Of a DNA stretch of 64,000 nt, positions 26,301 to 34,547 are shown one piece after another; the stretch's first letter is position 1; each line of letters opens with the position of its first letter. Made by a program: the position numbers and the translations under genes. The stretch is taken from NCBI RefSeq assembly GCF_003400205.1, contig NZ_QUQV01000011.1, positions 62,001 to 126,000 of the forward strand, given 5' to 3'. Under the pieces are notes generated by a model. The model was not told the DNA's origin, searched no databases, and was given only the letters and a program-made list of their open reading frames with translations. The DNA is from Bacillus sp. HNG. GTDB taxonomy: Bacteria; Bacillota; Bacilli; Bacillales; Bacillaceae_L.

Positions 26301-28229
26301 CTAATACAAATTCCAATACCAGAAAATCCAAACCAGATGCATCATCATCAGACTTAATAAGGAATAATGCACTAGGCTAAGCTTGCGCCAATATCTTCTC
26401 CGCCAAAGGAGAACCGTGAAGATGAGCATGGCAATTCCCAAGATTGTTAAAAGAAAGGGAATAACATTTAACAGTGGGCTCCATGCAGGTACAATGCCTA
26501 AGGCCTCTTTTGGTAGTTGATAGATTGGATCAACTCCCCCAGATATCGCAATGCTGGCCACTAAAAACAACAGGAGAAGCCCCGCTGCAATGGCAAATCT
26601 CTTCCCCAAAACCACTAACTTAGGTTGAGATGTTTTCCTTTTCCTTCGTACCAATGCTTTGATACCCCAATAGAAAAGACTTCCGACAAAAAGTAAGATA
26701 ACCAGGATCAAAGATAAAAAGGTAAAGCCTCTCGACGCATACCACGGTGCTTTCGAATAAGACATCGGACCATCGGTGGTAAGCATTATTTTCCCATGGG
26801 GATCTGTTTGAAAGACGATTGTTCGAAACTCACCATACGCATCAATCGAGGATCCTTCTCTCGTATTCTTGTAAACACCAGGTTCTGTTTCGACAAATCG
26901 ATTGGTTTCTCCGTTGTGGGTCACTACTAAATCTCCAGTATCATTTAATTGGACATGGATCATTCCCATGATTAGACTGCTAATCTTATCCTCATTCGTA
27001 AAGCTTTTCCGATTTTGATGATATTCACCGACATATTTGCGTGAGCTCTCTTCGCCCCTAGACGTAATGGTAACACTATTGTCTGACGGAAAATAATGAT
27101 CCATGAATGCCTCGAAAAGCTCTGTATGCGTACGATAATTATTTCCACTATACGAGATAAATAGACCGATATTTTCTTGAGGTAATAAGTACAGTCCCGT
27201 ATCAAACAGTGCCGTATTTCCCCCATGATTAAGAATTCGTATGCCATTCATTGTTTTTTCGATAAACCCTAAAGCCATCCCGTCTAATTGGTCATGATGG
27301 GTAAACTGTTGTTGGAACATATGCTGAACGGTATCCTCTTCTAGAATCCTTTCTCCATTGAAAATCCCACCCTGAAGATAGGCTTGCATAAACTTTGCCA
27401 TATCTTTTGCCGTACTACTCATTCCCCCTGCAGCACCAGGTACAAACTCAAAACTTCCTTCTTTAAATTCTCCATCAATATATCTATAAGCCTGTGCTAG
27501 ATTCGTAGAAAATTCCGTTGGTAATGGCTGTTGAAACGTACTGTGGTTCATGTCAAGCGGCCTAAAAATATTCTCTTCTACATATTCGGAATAAGGAATA
27601 CCTGAAACCTGTTCGACAATATATCCCGCTAAAGCCGTACCATAATTTGAATAGGCAAGCACTTCACCGGCAGGAAATACACGTTCAGGTCGATATTCAC
27701 GCACATATTGACCAAGTGGAGGCATTTCTTCAGCGGTCAACCTAAAAATGTCACTCGAATAATCCTCAAATCCAGGTGTATGAGTCATTAAATCAAAGAG
27801 AGTAATTGGCTTTGGTTGTTCTTTATTCGGGCCCACTGCAAGTCTAGCTGGGATTTCAAAATCTAAGTATTGATTAATATCCGTGTGAAGATCAAGTTTT
27901 CCTTGCTCGGCAAGCTGCATGATTGCCGTCCACGTGAAGAGCTTGGATACGGACCCAATTCGAAACATCGTGGTTTCTGGATTTACCTTTACTTGCCCCT
28001 CGATATTGGCCAAACCATAGCCTTTTTCAAAAACGACTTCCCCATCAGCCACAATCGTTACAACCATATTCGGAATATATTCGTCTTCCACTTTTTTCAG
28101 TAAAAACTCATCCATAAACGTTTCAATATTTGATAAGTCAGTAGTATTCTCTGCAAAAGACAAACGACTGTCAATCAACACGAAAACCAAAAGCATACAA
28201 GCAATAATGGATGTCTTGATTATTTTCAA
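26301..28229 (-). CDS. Secreted/membrane serine hydrolase, class C beta-lactamase family
   Basis: The 642-residue protein has a signal peptide (1-26, ending LSFAEN) and a beta-lactamase/PBP-like domain (about 30-390). The catalytic SVSK tetrad lies in GSVSKLFTWTA and the Tyr-x-Asn in AYSNYGTA. A C-terminal region has four membrane segments. This architecture is known from Bacillus PBP4*-like and D-aminopeptidase/esterase-like proteins; beta-lactam resistance is not implied. The start is TTG after AAGGGGGATATACC. It lies 25 bases after the TetR gene on the same strand, so the two are an operon. Confidence 0.88.
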   Translation of the reverse strand: MKIIKTSIIACMLLVFVLIDSRLSFAENTTDLSNIETFMDEFLLKKVEDEYIPNMVVTIVADGEVVFEKGYGLANIEGQVKVNPETTMFRIGSVSKLFTWTAIMQLAEQGKLDLHTDINQYLDFEIPARLAVGPNKEQPKPITLFDLMTHTPGFEDYSSDIFRLTAEEMPPLGQYVREYRPERVFPAGEVLAYSNYGTALAGYIVEQVSGIPYSEYVEENIFRPLDMNHSTFQQPLPTEFSTNLAQAYRYIDGEFKEGSFEFVPGAAGGMSSTAKDMAKFMQAYLQGGIFNGERILEEDTVQHMFQQQFTHHDQLDGMALGFIEKTMNGIRILNHGGNTALFDTGLYLLPQENIGLFISYSGNNYRTHTELFEAFMDHYFPSDNSVTITSRGEESSRKYVGEYHQNRKSFTNEDKISSLIMGMIHVQLNDTGDLVVTHNGETNRFVETEPGVYKNTREGSSIDAYGEFRTIVFQTDPHGKIMLTTDGPMSYSKAPWYASRGFTFLSLILVILLFVGSLFYWGIKALVRRKRKTSQPKLVVLGKRFAIAAGLLLLFLVASIAISGGVDPIYQLPKEALGIVPAWSPLLNVIPFLLTILGIAMLIFTVLLWRRRYWRKLSLVHYSLLSLMMMHLVWIFWYWNLY

Positions 28230-28254
28230 GCCGGTATATCCCCCTTGTTTTAGA

Positions 28255-28830
28255 TTATGTCTCTTTCTTTTGTAAATAAGCAGATGTAATCACATCGGTA
28301 GCCATACTATCTAACAGCGCAACTCCCATTTCCTCGTTAAACGCTTCTGGAAGCAGTCCACTCGCCACCATGACAGAAAGCCCGGTTGTAAAGATTCGCA
28401 TTTTCAATAAAATGGTCATTAGCTCTTCATCAGAAAAGCCTTCCAGATCCTCATCACCTTTCATTTGCTCAATTAACCCATGCCCCATATTTTGATCATA
28501 GTTTTGGAAATACTTGTTTTGATTCATGACAAAATCCTGAAAAAGAACTGGATATTCTCTTGCAAATCGGATGCTAGCTACCCCAATATCGTGGAATGGT
28601 TTGCCCGAATTCTCCTCCGCTAAAAGCTGATAACTTAACTCAATGATTTTTTGCATGACCGCTTCGGTTAACTCATCAATATTATTAAAATTGACATAAA
28701 TAGGTGCAATCGAGCTTCCCAAATGCTCCGCCACTTTTCGAATTGTAATCTTGGACATCCCCTCTTCCTTTGCGATTTCAAATGCAGCATCAATTATTTG
28801 TTCTTTAGAAAATTTTTTCTTTGGTGCCAT
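28255..28830 (-). CDS. TetR-family transcriptional regulator
   Basis: The 191-residue regulator has an N-terminal TetR HTH (ITIRKVAEHLGSSIAPIYVNFNN region at about 27-55) followed by a helical ligand domain. The ATG at 28830 is chosen from GGGAAAGGAACGAACT; an ATG at 28872 lies farther upstream without a site. It leads the serine hydrolase gene and likely represses the pair. Confidence 0.9.
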   Translation of the reverse strand: MAPKKKFSKEQIIDAAFEIAKEEGMSKITIRKVAEHLGSSIAPIYVNFNNIDELTEAVMQKIIELSYQLLAEENSGKPFHDIGVASIRFAREYPVLFQDFVMNQNKYFQNYDQNMGHGLIEQMKGDEDLEGFSDEELMTILLKMRIFTTGLSVMVASGLLPEAFNEEMGVALLDSMATDVITSAYLQKKET

Positions 28831-28914
28831 AGTTCGTTCCTTTCCCGTTATAAATCGCATGATATAAAACACATGTTATATATCGTTGATTATATGATGA
28901 TTTTGGAAATAGTA

Positions 28915-28948
28915 AACCCCTTTTCCGAAAAATTCAGAAAAAGGGGTT
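28915..28948. terminator. Palindromic hairpin upstream of the TetR gene
   Basis: AACCCCTTTTC / GAAAAAGGGGTT dyad. It may terminate leftover transcription or act as a structural repeat; it lies between the TetR promoter and the next gene's terminator. Confidence 0.5.
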
Positions 28949-28968
28949 AGGGATATCCTATTTATTAT

Positions 28969-29000
28969 GCAAAAAGAGACAAGGTGTTAGGCCTTGTCTC
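28969..29000 (-). terminator. Terminator of the helicase/MazG unit
   Basis: Perfect stem GAGACAAGG / CCTTGTCTC followed on the minus strand by TTTTTGC, 34 bases after the MazG-like stop. Confidence 0.85.
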
Positions 29001-29033
29001 GGTTATTGTGATAGTGATATTAGTAACTCATCC

Positions 29034-29600
29034 TTATAAATCCGTATATTTCTTGCTTGATCCAAAAGACTTTTCGACTGGATACTTTTGTCTGTTTTTA
29101 CGTATCTTTTCTTTAATGGCTTGTTCTAGATTTATTTCAAGCTCACTAGACATTAATAAAGCATAAATAACCACATCTGCCAATTCGTCAATAATATTAT
29201 CCATTTTATCTTCTTCAGCTTCTTCACTTTTTTTCCATTGAAAGTTTTCTAATAACTCACTTGCTTCTAACGAAAGTGATATTGCTAGATCCTTTGGATT
29301 GTGGAATTTCTGCCAATCTCTTTCATCCCGGAAGTCTACAATTTCTTCAATTAATTGGTCAAAGACTGATGTTTCAAAATCAAATCCTTCATTCTTTAAA
29401 TCCTGATAAATTTGTTCAGCTTCCCCATATTGGGAAGAAGGAACAATCAATGAAATATAACTAGTTGGATTGCCTTTAATATCTTCATAGTCGTGCCATT
29501 GTGTTTGCCAATTGATTTCAGGATAGTTTTCTTTTAGTTCTTTCATTATTTTATCTATTCTCTTACTATCTCCAATATTAAATGAATCCAAATACTCCAA
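29034..29600 (-). CDS. MazG-like nucleotide pyrophosphohydrolase
   Basis: The 188-residue protein has a C-terminal all-alpha NTP-PPase domain (about 90-175) with LSLEASELLENFQW and DELADVVIYALLMSSEL, giving the ExxE...ExxD metal motif. An N-terminal segment of about 75 residues precedes it. The first TTG (29606) is only two bases from AAGGAG; the second TTG (29600), eight bases away, is preferred. It hydrolyses a nucleoside triphosphate to monophosphate and pyrophosphate; the substrate is unknown. It follows the helicase-nuclease gene and a helicase remnant on the same strand and closes the unit with a terminator. Confidence 0.85.
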   Translation of the reverse strand: MEYLDSFNIGDSKRIDKIMKELKENYPEINWQTQWHDYEDIKGNPTSYISLIVPSSQYGEAEQIYQDLKNEGFDFETSVFDQLIEEIVDFRDERDWQKFHNPKDLAISLSLEASELLENFQWKKSEEAEEDKMDNIIDELADVVIYALLMSSELEINLEQAIKEKIRKNRQKYPVEKSFGSSKKYTDL

Positions 29601-29651
29601 AATCAACGCTCCTTCTTTGCTTTCTCAAAACTGTTTTAATAAAAGGACTTT

Positions 29652-29919
29652 TTAATGATAATTCCCTTTTTCCTCTGCAACCTTCATATTTCCATAATCT
29701 TGTCCGCGGCTACAATATAATTTTAATAAACGTGCTCTAAGATTCGGATTACTTGCAAATATATATAGACCCTTTACTCCTCTTTTTAATAAAACATTAA
29801 TCGAGTTTAGTATGATTTTTTCTTTAATATACTCAGGATCATCAAAGTCATCCTTACCTCTAAGAGCATCTGCAAAAAGTAACAGGTACGAGAATTCTTC
29901 CTTACCAAAGAAACCCGCT
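29652..29919 (-). pseudogene. C-terminal remnant of a second DUF2075-like protein
   Basis: The open stretch without a start encodes FGKEEFSYLLLFADALRG, then ILNSINVLLKRGVKG and LYIFASNPNLRARLLKLY before TAA. The segment resembles the C-terminus of the neighbouring helicase (NTYKTLMTRGMKGCYVYCCDEELGRYM). A TGA ends the frame on the left side of the read. It is most likely what is left of a paralogue. Confidence 0.55.
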
Positions 29920-29945
29920 TTTCATTCTATAGCTCAAAATTATTT

Positions 29946-31799
29946 TTATATATTATTACTACAACTCTTCATATACCTTCCCAACTCCTCATCACAGCAG
30001 TATACATAACACCCCTTCATCCCTCTAGTCATTAGTGTTTTATATGTATTCCTTACAAGGTCAAATAGAGGATCTGGTTGTCCTTTCTTTGGCTTGGCTG
30101 GTCTTGCACCTTTGTCCTTAAATTCATCTCTATCTACAATAAGTGAAGATGTTCCTGGATCATATCCAAGGTCTTTTCCAATAATTACTCCGACATAATC
30201 CATTTCAAGCCCCTGAACAGTATGGATGCAGCCTATTTGGTAAGCACACTCCGGATGTATTGCCCAATCAATACGTTTTGGATCGTTCCATGGTAATGCA
30301 AAGTCATGTTCTTCAATATATACATCTTTTGGTAGTTCTCTATGGTTACCTTTTGTGTTCCACTCCCATGCATAACCGGCAAGAAGTCTTCCTCCCCGTT
30401 TCTCTACAATTTCTTTTGTTAGGTCATGTGGGTTTGACACAACCTTAAAGTCAAATTCACCTTCAAGATCAACTTTTTCATCTGTATACCCTAATAGACT
30501 ATCTAACCATGCGATGTAGTTACCAGATCCTGAGCAACGGTATTGGGACTCTAGTTCTACTGTATGAATTTCAGCACCTAGCTTTGCAGCCTCTTCTTCT
30601 ATTAGTTTCGCACTTCCAATATCCTTTTTAGAGATAATTTGTTGGTCATCTACAAAAAAGACACTTACCTTTGAAGAGCGAATAATTTGTGTTGCTTGGT
30701 TTTCACCTTCAATTTTCTTCTGCATGTGTCCTTGCTGTTTTAATCGGTGTGCCTCGTCACATATTAGTACGTCAAAATAATCTTTCGGTGTTTGAACATA
30801 TGCGGCCGACCCTTTGAATAAATCTCTTACCTCTAAATGACCTGATGAACCTACTAACTTCTTTCGAAGAATTTCACGGAAAGATTGGTTTGGTGTTATG
30901 TACTCAGCATACGCTCTTGTTTTTAACAGATAACTCATTAAGTTGAGTCCAATAACTGACTTCCCTGTCCCAGGTCCACCTTTTATTATAATCGCATGCT
31001 TTTGACCTTCTGATTTGTTTAACCTGTTATACATGCTAACCACTTTTTCGAATGCAACCTTTTGTTCATCTAAAAGAATAAATTCCTCATTTCCTTCTAT
31101 TAGTGACCCCACAGTATCTACGAGCTTTTTAGAAGGACGAATCCTCCCATGCTCTATAGCTTCTGCAATCCCAGCACCATTACCTTCTGCTACCGTTTCT
31201 CTAATTCTTTTAGCTAATTCCCTATCACTAAACTGAAAAAACAGTGGAGAATCTTTTAAATACATCGTGTATCTTGAATCAAGTAATGGTTCGTAAGTTG
31301 GATTCTGAATATAATTATGCAAATATGCACATGAAGAAAGCTGAATTGAAGTATCAGTGTACAGTGATTCATTAAAATTAAGCAGAAATCGCTTATACGA
31401 AGTAGCTTGATATGATGGATGGACCGTTTCACGTTCCCTTCCTCCAAGAAAAGTTGTTACGATTCCATTTCCCTCAGCTACTTTAGCCTTCTGCCACTGC
31501 TTTAATTCAATTATCATTGCATTTTTCTTTCCTTTTTTATCCTGACCAGTGATTATAAAATCAATTCGCTTTTGAGTAGACGGGAGCTTATATTCTAGTA
31601 AGACATGAGTATCCTTTTTTAGATCTGCATCCCTAATAACTCTTGCCATCTGTGGGAGAGAATTCTCCCATGAACGCAGCTCGCTATCAGAAACCACCTT
31701 GTTCATTCTCTTATATAAGTTCTTTTTTAGTACGTATCCAATTTTGTTCTCATAGATATGGTTGATAAAGTTGTTAGACGTTTCGTTATAGATAATCAT
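29946..31799 (-). CDS. PD-(D/E)XK nuclease plus SF1 helicase protein (DUF2075)
   Basis: The 617-residue protein has two enzyme parts. Residues 65-105 have a PD-(D/E)XK-like core, with Asp80 in KRIDFIITG and Glu98-Leu-Lys100 in AMIIELKQW. Residues 265-600 form a superfamily 1 helicase of DUF2075 type: Walker A GGPGTGKS (274-281), DEAH at 348-351, VFFVDDQQ motif III, LESQYR motif IV and IHTVQGLEMDYV motif V/VI. The combination points to nucleic-acid cleavage or unwinding. It precedes a MazG-like gene on the same strand. A defence role is inferred from architecture. The ribosome site is weak. Confidence 0.88.
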   Translation of the reverse strand: MIIYNETSNNFINHIYENKIGYVLKKNLYKRMNKVVSDSELRSWENSLPQMARVIRDADLKKDTHVLLEYKLPSTQKRIDFIITGQDKKGKKNAMIIELKQWQKAKVAEGNGIVTTFLGGRERETVHPSYQATSYKRFLLNFNESLYTDTSIQLSSCAYLHNYIQNPTYEPLLDSRYTMYLKDSPLFFQFSDRELAKRIRETVAEGNGAGIAEAIEHGRIRPSKKLVDTVGSLIEGNEEFILLDEQKVAFEKVVSMYNRLNKSEGQKHAIIIKGGPGTGKSVIGLNLMSYLLKTRAYAEYITPNQSFREILRKKLVGSSGHLEVRDLFKGSAAYVQTPKDYFDVLICDEAHRLKQQGHMQKKIEGENQATQIIRSSKVSVFFVDDQQIISKKDIGSAKLIEEEAAKLGAEIHTVELESQYRCSGSGNYIAWLDSLLGYTDEKVDLEGEFDFKVVSNPHDLTKEIVEKRGGRLLAGYAWEWNTKGNHRELPKDVYIEEHDFALPWNDPKRIDWAIHPECAYQIGCIHTVQGLEMDYVGVIIGKDLGYDPGTSSLIVDRDEFKDKGARPAKPKKGQPDPLFDLVRNTYKTLMTRGMKGCYVYCCDEELGRYMKSCSNNI

Positions 31800-32129
31800 T
31801 ACAATATGGCCTCGCTTTTAATGAACTCTATATTTTTAAAAACATTTAAATGTAAAATAGTGTAATCTACATATCATTTTAGCATTTAATACCTTTTAAA
31901 GTGTAGTTTCTTGAAAAAGGTCTTGTTTAATACCAATCTAATCCAAAGAAATAAGAACAGCCTCAAGTGCGGCAAAGTATGACGCTCTTGGGGGACAAGC
32001 ACCAGAATTCAACATTAGTGAGTGCTATTAAATTAACTCATTTTCTCCTAAAAATAATGGTAATCGGTTGAACTACATTAAGAAAACACTCTCATACTTC
32101 ACTCAACTTCTATAACCCATAACCTCCTG

Positions 32130-32191
32130 GATGGGAGGATTGCCAATCAGGATCCTGCGGTTTATGAGGAATTATAATTCGATTTCCTAGC
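32130..32191 (+). repeat. Decayed copy of aldo/keto reductase 3' end
   Basis: The sequence around ATTGCCAATCAGGATCCTGC, continuing through TTTATGAGGAATT and TTCCTAGC, matches 40667-40730 with only a few mismatches over about 62 bases. Confidence 0.8.
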
Positions 32192-32210
32192 ACTTTGAAG
32201 GCTACCAAAA

Positions 32211-32321
32211 CTTTGATCGATTTCACGTATCCTTGATGTAGGCTGTGACTTGATTAGCGTAAAGTAAAGGTAAAAGTCATCGTGAAAGCTTTCCATTTGG
32301 ATAATTGCCTTGTTCCAAAAC
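32211..32321 (-). repeat. Decayed copy of an internal amidase segment
   Basis: Aligns over about 110 bases with 37921-38031, including the identical block GAAAGCTTTCCATTTGGATA. By eye roughly four in five bases agree. Confidence 0.8.
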
Positions 32322-32419
32322 ATAATGGTGGACAATCTTATAAATATTAATGGAACATGTCAGAGTTATTCATTTGACGTTACCTAATGGTTGTAGTTAT
32401 ACTTTATATAATTCAATAA

Positions 32420-32520
32420 GGTTATCAAGAGTGAACGAGAGTCCTGGCTCGATGACTTCACAGCAACCTGCCGATTGGTAAGGTGCTCCAACCAGCAAAG
32501 CAGTGCTTTGAATGATGACG
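32420..32520 (+). promoter_or_regulatory. SAM-I (S-box) riboswitch aptamer
   Basis: The order of conserved blocks fits the S-box: GTTATCAAGAG at the P1/P2 5' side, CCTGGCTCGATGA in P3, CAGCAACC, AAGGTGCTCCAACC in the J3/4-P4 part, and the closing TGATGAC that pairs with GTTATCA in P1 (one G-U). A terminator follows immediately. Binding of S-adenosylmethionine is known to favour such terminators and lower expression of methionine-related genes. Confidence 0.82.
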
Positions 32521-32528
32521 ATCGGCTT

Positions 32529-32570
32529 AGGGCTCTTTGTTGCATTCATATGCAATGAAGAGCCTTTTTC
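32529..32570 (+). terminator. Riboswitch expression-platform terminator
   Basis: Stem AGGGCTCTTTGTTGCAT / ATGCAATGAAGAGCCT with loop TC or TCAT, then TTTTTC, right after the S-box P1 3' strand and before the controlled gene. Confidence 0.82.
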
Positions 32571-32619
32571 GTTGCTTTCACTCTTGTACTCTATTGTTAA
32601 TAGTTTAGGAGGAAAAAAG

Positions 32620-32952
32620 ATGAATACTTCAGGATTTTTAAGAGGAATGATGTCAAAAAATATGGAGGGAGAGAAATATTTGATTCATGTTGCGACTTGC
32701 GTTGAACAAGAGCTGCAGGAACGGGATCCAGATGGTAAAGTGATTGTCATGAAGCTCGAAAACTATGTTTTGTTTGTTACAGGTAAACAAGACTCTTACC
32801 AACTCACAATCACTGAAACAGAATTAACAACACTTCAACAAAGAGATCCGTATGCCCTAGATCGAAAAATTTGGAGGGATCTAGAGCAACAAGGCCTTCA
32901 GATCATACGAGGTTCTGGAAATTATTTAGAATATGTATTTATGGAAAGGTAA
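32620..32952 (+). CDS. SAM-riboswitch-controlled protein of unknown function
   Basis: The 110-residue soluble protein was not recognised. It begins MNTSGFLRGMMSKNMEGEKY and contains KVIVMKLENYVLFVTGKQDSY. There are no membrane segments and only one Cys. The ATG has an optimal TTAGGAGGAAAAAAG site. It is the only gene between the S-box terminator and the G-rich hairpin at 32970, so it is a monocistronic S-box gene. By analogy with other S-box genes, a role in methionine, SAM or sulfur metabolism is likely; no catalytic motif is visible. Confidence 0.8.
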   Translation: MNTSGFLRGMMSKNMEGEKYLIHVATCVEQELQERDPDGKVIVMKLENYVLFVTGKQDSYQLTITETELTTLQQRDPYALDRKIWRDLEQQGLQIIRGSGNYLEYVFMER

Positions 32953-32969
32953 GGTATTTAGGGAATTTA

Positions 32970-33017
32970 TGGCCTGACCCCATGCACAGTAATACTTTAA
33001 TGCACTGGGGCAGGCCC
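32970..33017. terminator. G-rich hairpin repeat, family B, copy 1
   Basis: GGCCTG-CCCC...GGGG-CAGGCC dyad with an inner TGCA/TGCA pairing and the loop containing AATACTTT. It stands between convergent genes. Closely related hairpins lie at 34484 and 44839. Confidence 0.65.
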
Positions 33018-33098
33018 TCAGCATTGTACCTTTTTGTCACTGGTCACATATGTAGCTATTTGTCTATCAAACTGTTATGTTTCTCATCTCTCACTGGT

Positions 33099-33719
33099 TC
33101 AACCAGTAATTAAACTAAAAATACGTTCATACGCATTATAAATTTTATTTGCCTCTTCAGGCTGTTTGAACTCTTCTTGATATTGACCGACAAACAAATC
33201 TAATTCACGAAAATCAATAAGAATATTTACCAAAACTTTTGGAATTTCATCCCATGAATAAATTTCATCGATAATATCGGATAATTCCTGATAGATTCTT
33301 TCAAATTGTTGCTCATCCAGTCCCTTGCCATTTTGAAGTTTATTAAAAAAATTTCCGTTTTCGTTGATTTTCTCAATTAACCTGGCAATTTCGCTGGCTT
33401 TTTCGGGTTCTATTTCACCCTTATCCTTCGTACATCTTTGAATCAGCTTTTTGGTATTTTCGGCTGCTTGCTTTATCCGGACTGATTCTTCATCACCATA
33501 TATTAATGAAAAGTTGTACAGTTCATCGTATAGTCCAACTAAAGTATGGACGACTTCTCCTGGAATACTTGTACGACTCTCCCATACATCCGCACAGACG
33601 GTGAGTGCCTTCACTAACTTTTCATATTCTTTTTCTTGGAAACCATTTCCCATTCGCAGCTCTACGAGTAAATTTATTTCTGACTGTTCAAAGACTTCTA
33701 GGATCTCTTTGTCTTTCAC
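33099..33719 (-). CDS. Helix-rich hypothetical protein with internal duplication
   Basis: The 206-residue acidic, mostly helical protein was not recognised. Residues about 15-95 and 115-203 look like two copies of one unit: each has a Leu-rich helix, an E(K/Q)xYE or QQFERIYQEL helix, an S-x-(I/E)IP segment with V-L and a closing Y-x-x-x-x-x helix followed by KQAAE/PEEANK. The start is GTG 33719 behind GAGGAGAGTGAGA. It is monocistronic. No membrane or signal segments; function unknown. Confidence 0.7.
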   Translation of the reverse strand: MKDKEILEVFEQSEINLLVELRMGNGFQEKEYEKLVKALTVCADVWESRTSIPGEVVHTLVGLYDELYNFSLIYGDEESVRIKQAAENTKKLIQRCTKDKGEIEPEKASEIARLIEKINENGNFFNKLQNGKGLDEQQFERIYQELSDIIDEIYSWDEIPKVLVNILIDFRELDLFVGQYQEEFKQPEEANKIYNAYERIFSLITG

Positions 33720-33795
33720 ACTCTCACTCTCCTCTGAAAAGGTCTTGGATAAACGAGGGGAAGGTTTCCACGTTTAAAGGTGAACGTTAGGTCCT

Positions 33796-34281
33796 TTATT
33801 TTTTTACAATCGGTATAAAAATATCAAAGTGCGGGTCACTAGGGTCGCGATCCAATGGATAATGTTCATGTTTTATTGGCATATATGGATCATAGTAAAC
33901 TACACCTGGTTCCCTAAAAGCGGTATAATCACTATCAAATAACCATTCATGTAAATCCGTATAAGTCTTTTGTATATCCTCCCCTTTGTGATGTGTTGTC
34001 TTCACATAAGTCAATTGAGGAACCTTTATTTCAATCATCCCATCAGGAATATCCTGACTATCACTTACTTCATATACTGCATAATGCACGAAACCATTCT
34101 CAATTACATGATAAGATAGTCCTAATTGAACATGAGGGTTCAGCTTGTCATCTAACTCATTGGCACGTTCTTCCATTTGCCGAATCACGTTTTTTAAATT
34201 CGGCACAATCTCAGAGAATGTCCCCTCCCATTTTAGTCCTACTGCCCGATAGCCAGGTAATGTAATAATTTCATAGCTCAC
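33796..34281 (-). CDS. Stand-alone GyrI-like/effector-binding domain protein
   Basis: The 161-residue protein is a single GyrI-like domain starting MSYEIITLPGYRAVGLKWEG and ending HFDIFIPIVKK. The start is GTG after GGAGGAAATAAA. It resembles the C-terminal part of AraC/Rob-type regulators, without DNA-binding helices. Likely a small-molecule binding or hydrolysing protein; the target is unknown. Confidence 0.85.
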   Translation of the reverse strand: MSYEIITLPGYRAVGLKWEGTFSEIVPNLKNVIRQMEERANELDDKLNPHVQLGLSYHVIENGFVHYAVYEVSDSQDIPDGMIEIKVPQLTYVKTTHHKGEDIQKTYTDLHEWLFDSDYTAFREPGVVYYDPYMPIKHEHYPLDRDPSDPHFDIFIPIVKK

Positions 34282-34396
34282 TTTATTTCCTCCATCTCAA
34301 TAAAAGTGTCGTAAGTTTCCTAGTTTACAGTTTTTCATTAACTTTGGTGCCCATCTCCTACTTATTTTATCATCTTCAATAACCCAATACACATTG

Positions 34397-34422
34397 AAAA
34401 ACGAGGGGACGGTTCCTCAAAA
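34397..34422. repeat. GGGGACGGTTCC repeat, family A, copy 1
   Basis: AAAAACGAGGGGACGGTTCCTC, with GAGG/CCTC pairing. The AAAACG(C)-GGGAC(G/T)GTTYC core recurs at 37125 and 39725. Confidence 0.6.
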
Positions 34423-34483
34423 GACTTAATTACCGTCACAGTGACCACCCGAAGATTGTCGAATTTTAAATATTTTTATACCT

Positions 34484-34540
34484 AAAAAAAGGACCAGACC
34501 CCCAAACGGTAAATGACTACCGCACTGGGGACTGGCACCT
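34484..34540 (-). terminator. G-rich hairpin repeat, family B, copy 2
   Basis: Minus strand: GTGCCAGTCCCCAGTGCGG... pairing with ...CCG-GGGGG-CTGGTCC and followed by TTTTTTT, directly after the GIY-YIG gene. Shares CACTGGGG and CC(A/T)G-CCCC blocks with 32970 and 44839. Confidence 0.75.
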
Positions 34541-34547
34541 ATATTTT

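Larger units (their letters stand above)
31800..32419. other. Intergenic mosaic of gene remnants
   Basis: No intact gene is present. Two stretches are degenerate copies of genes further right: 32130-32191 matches the 3' end of the aldo/keto reductase gene (40667-40730) and 32211-32321 matches the amidase gene (37921-38031, antisense to plus). A short open stretch near 31975-32030 (DALGGQAPEF in translation) could be another fragment of unknown origin. Confidence 0.7.

Noticed and set aside
26301-28229. Calling the serine hydrolase a beta-lactam resistance enzyme
   Set aside because: SxxK and YxN are shared with many peptidases and esterases; the C-terminal membrane part is not typical of class C beta-lactamases.
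24000-33000. Insertion sequence to explain the remnants
   Set aside because: No transposase or matching terminal inverted repeats with target duplications were seen.
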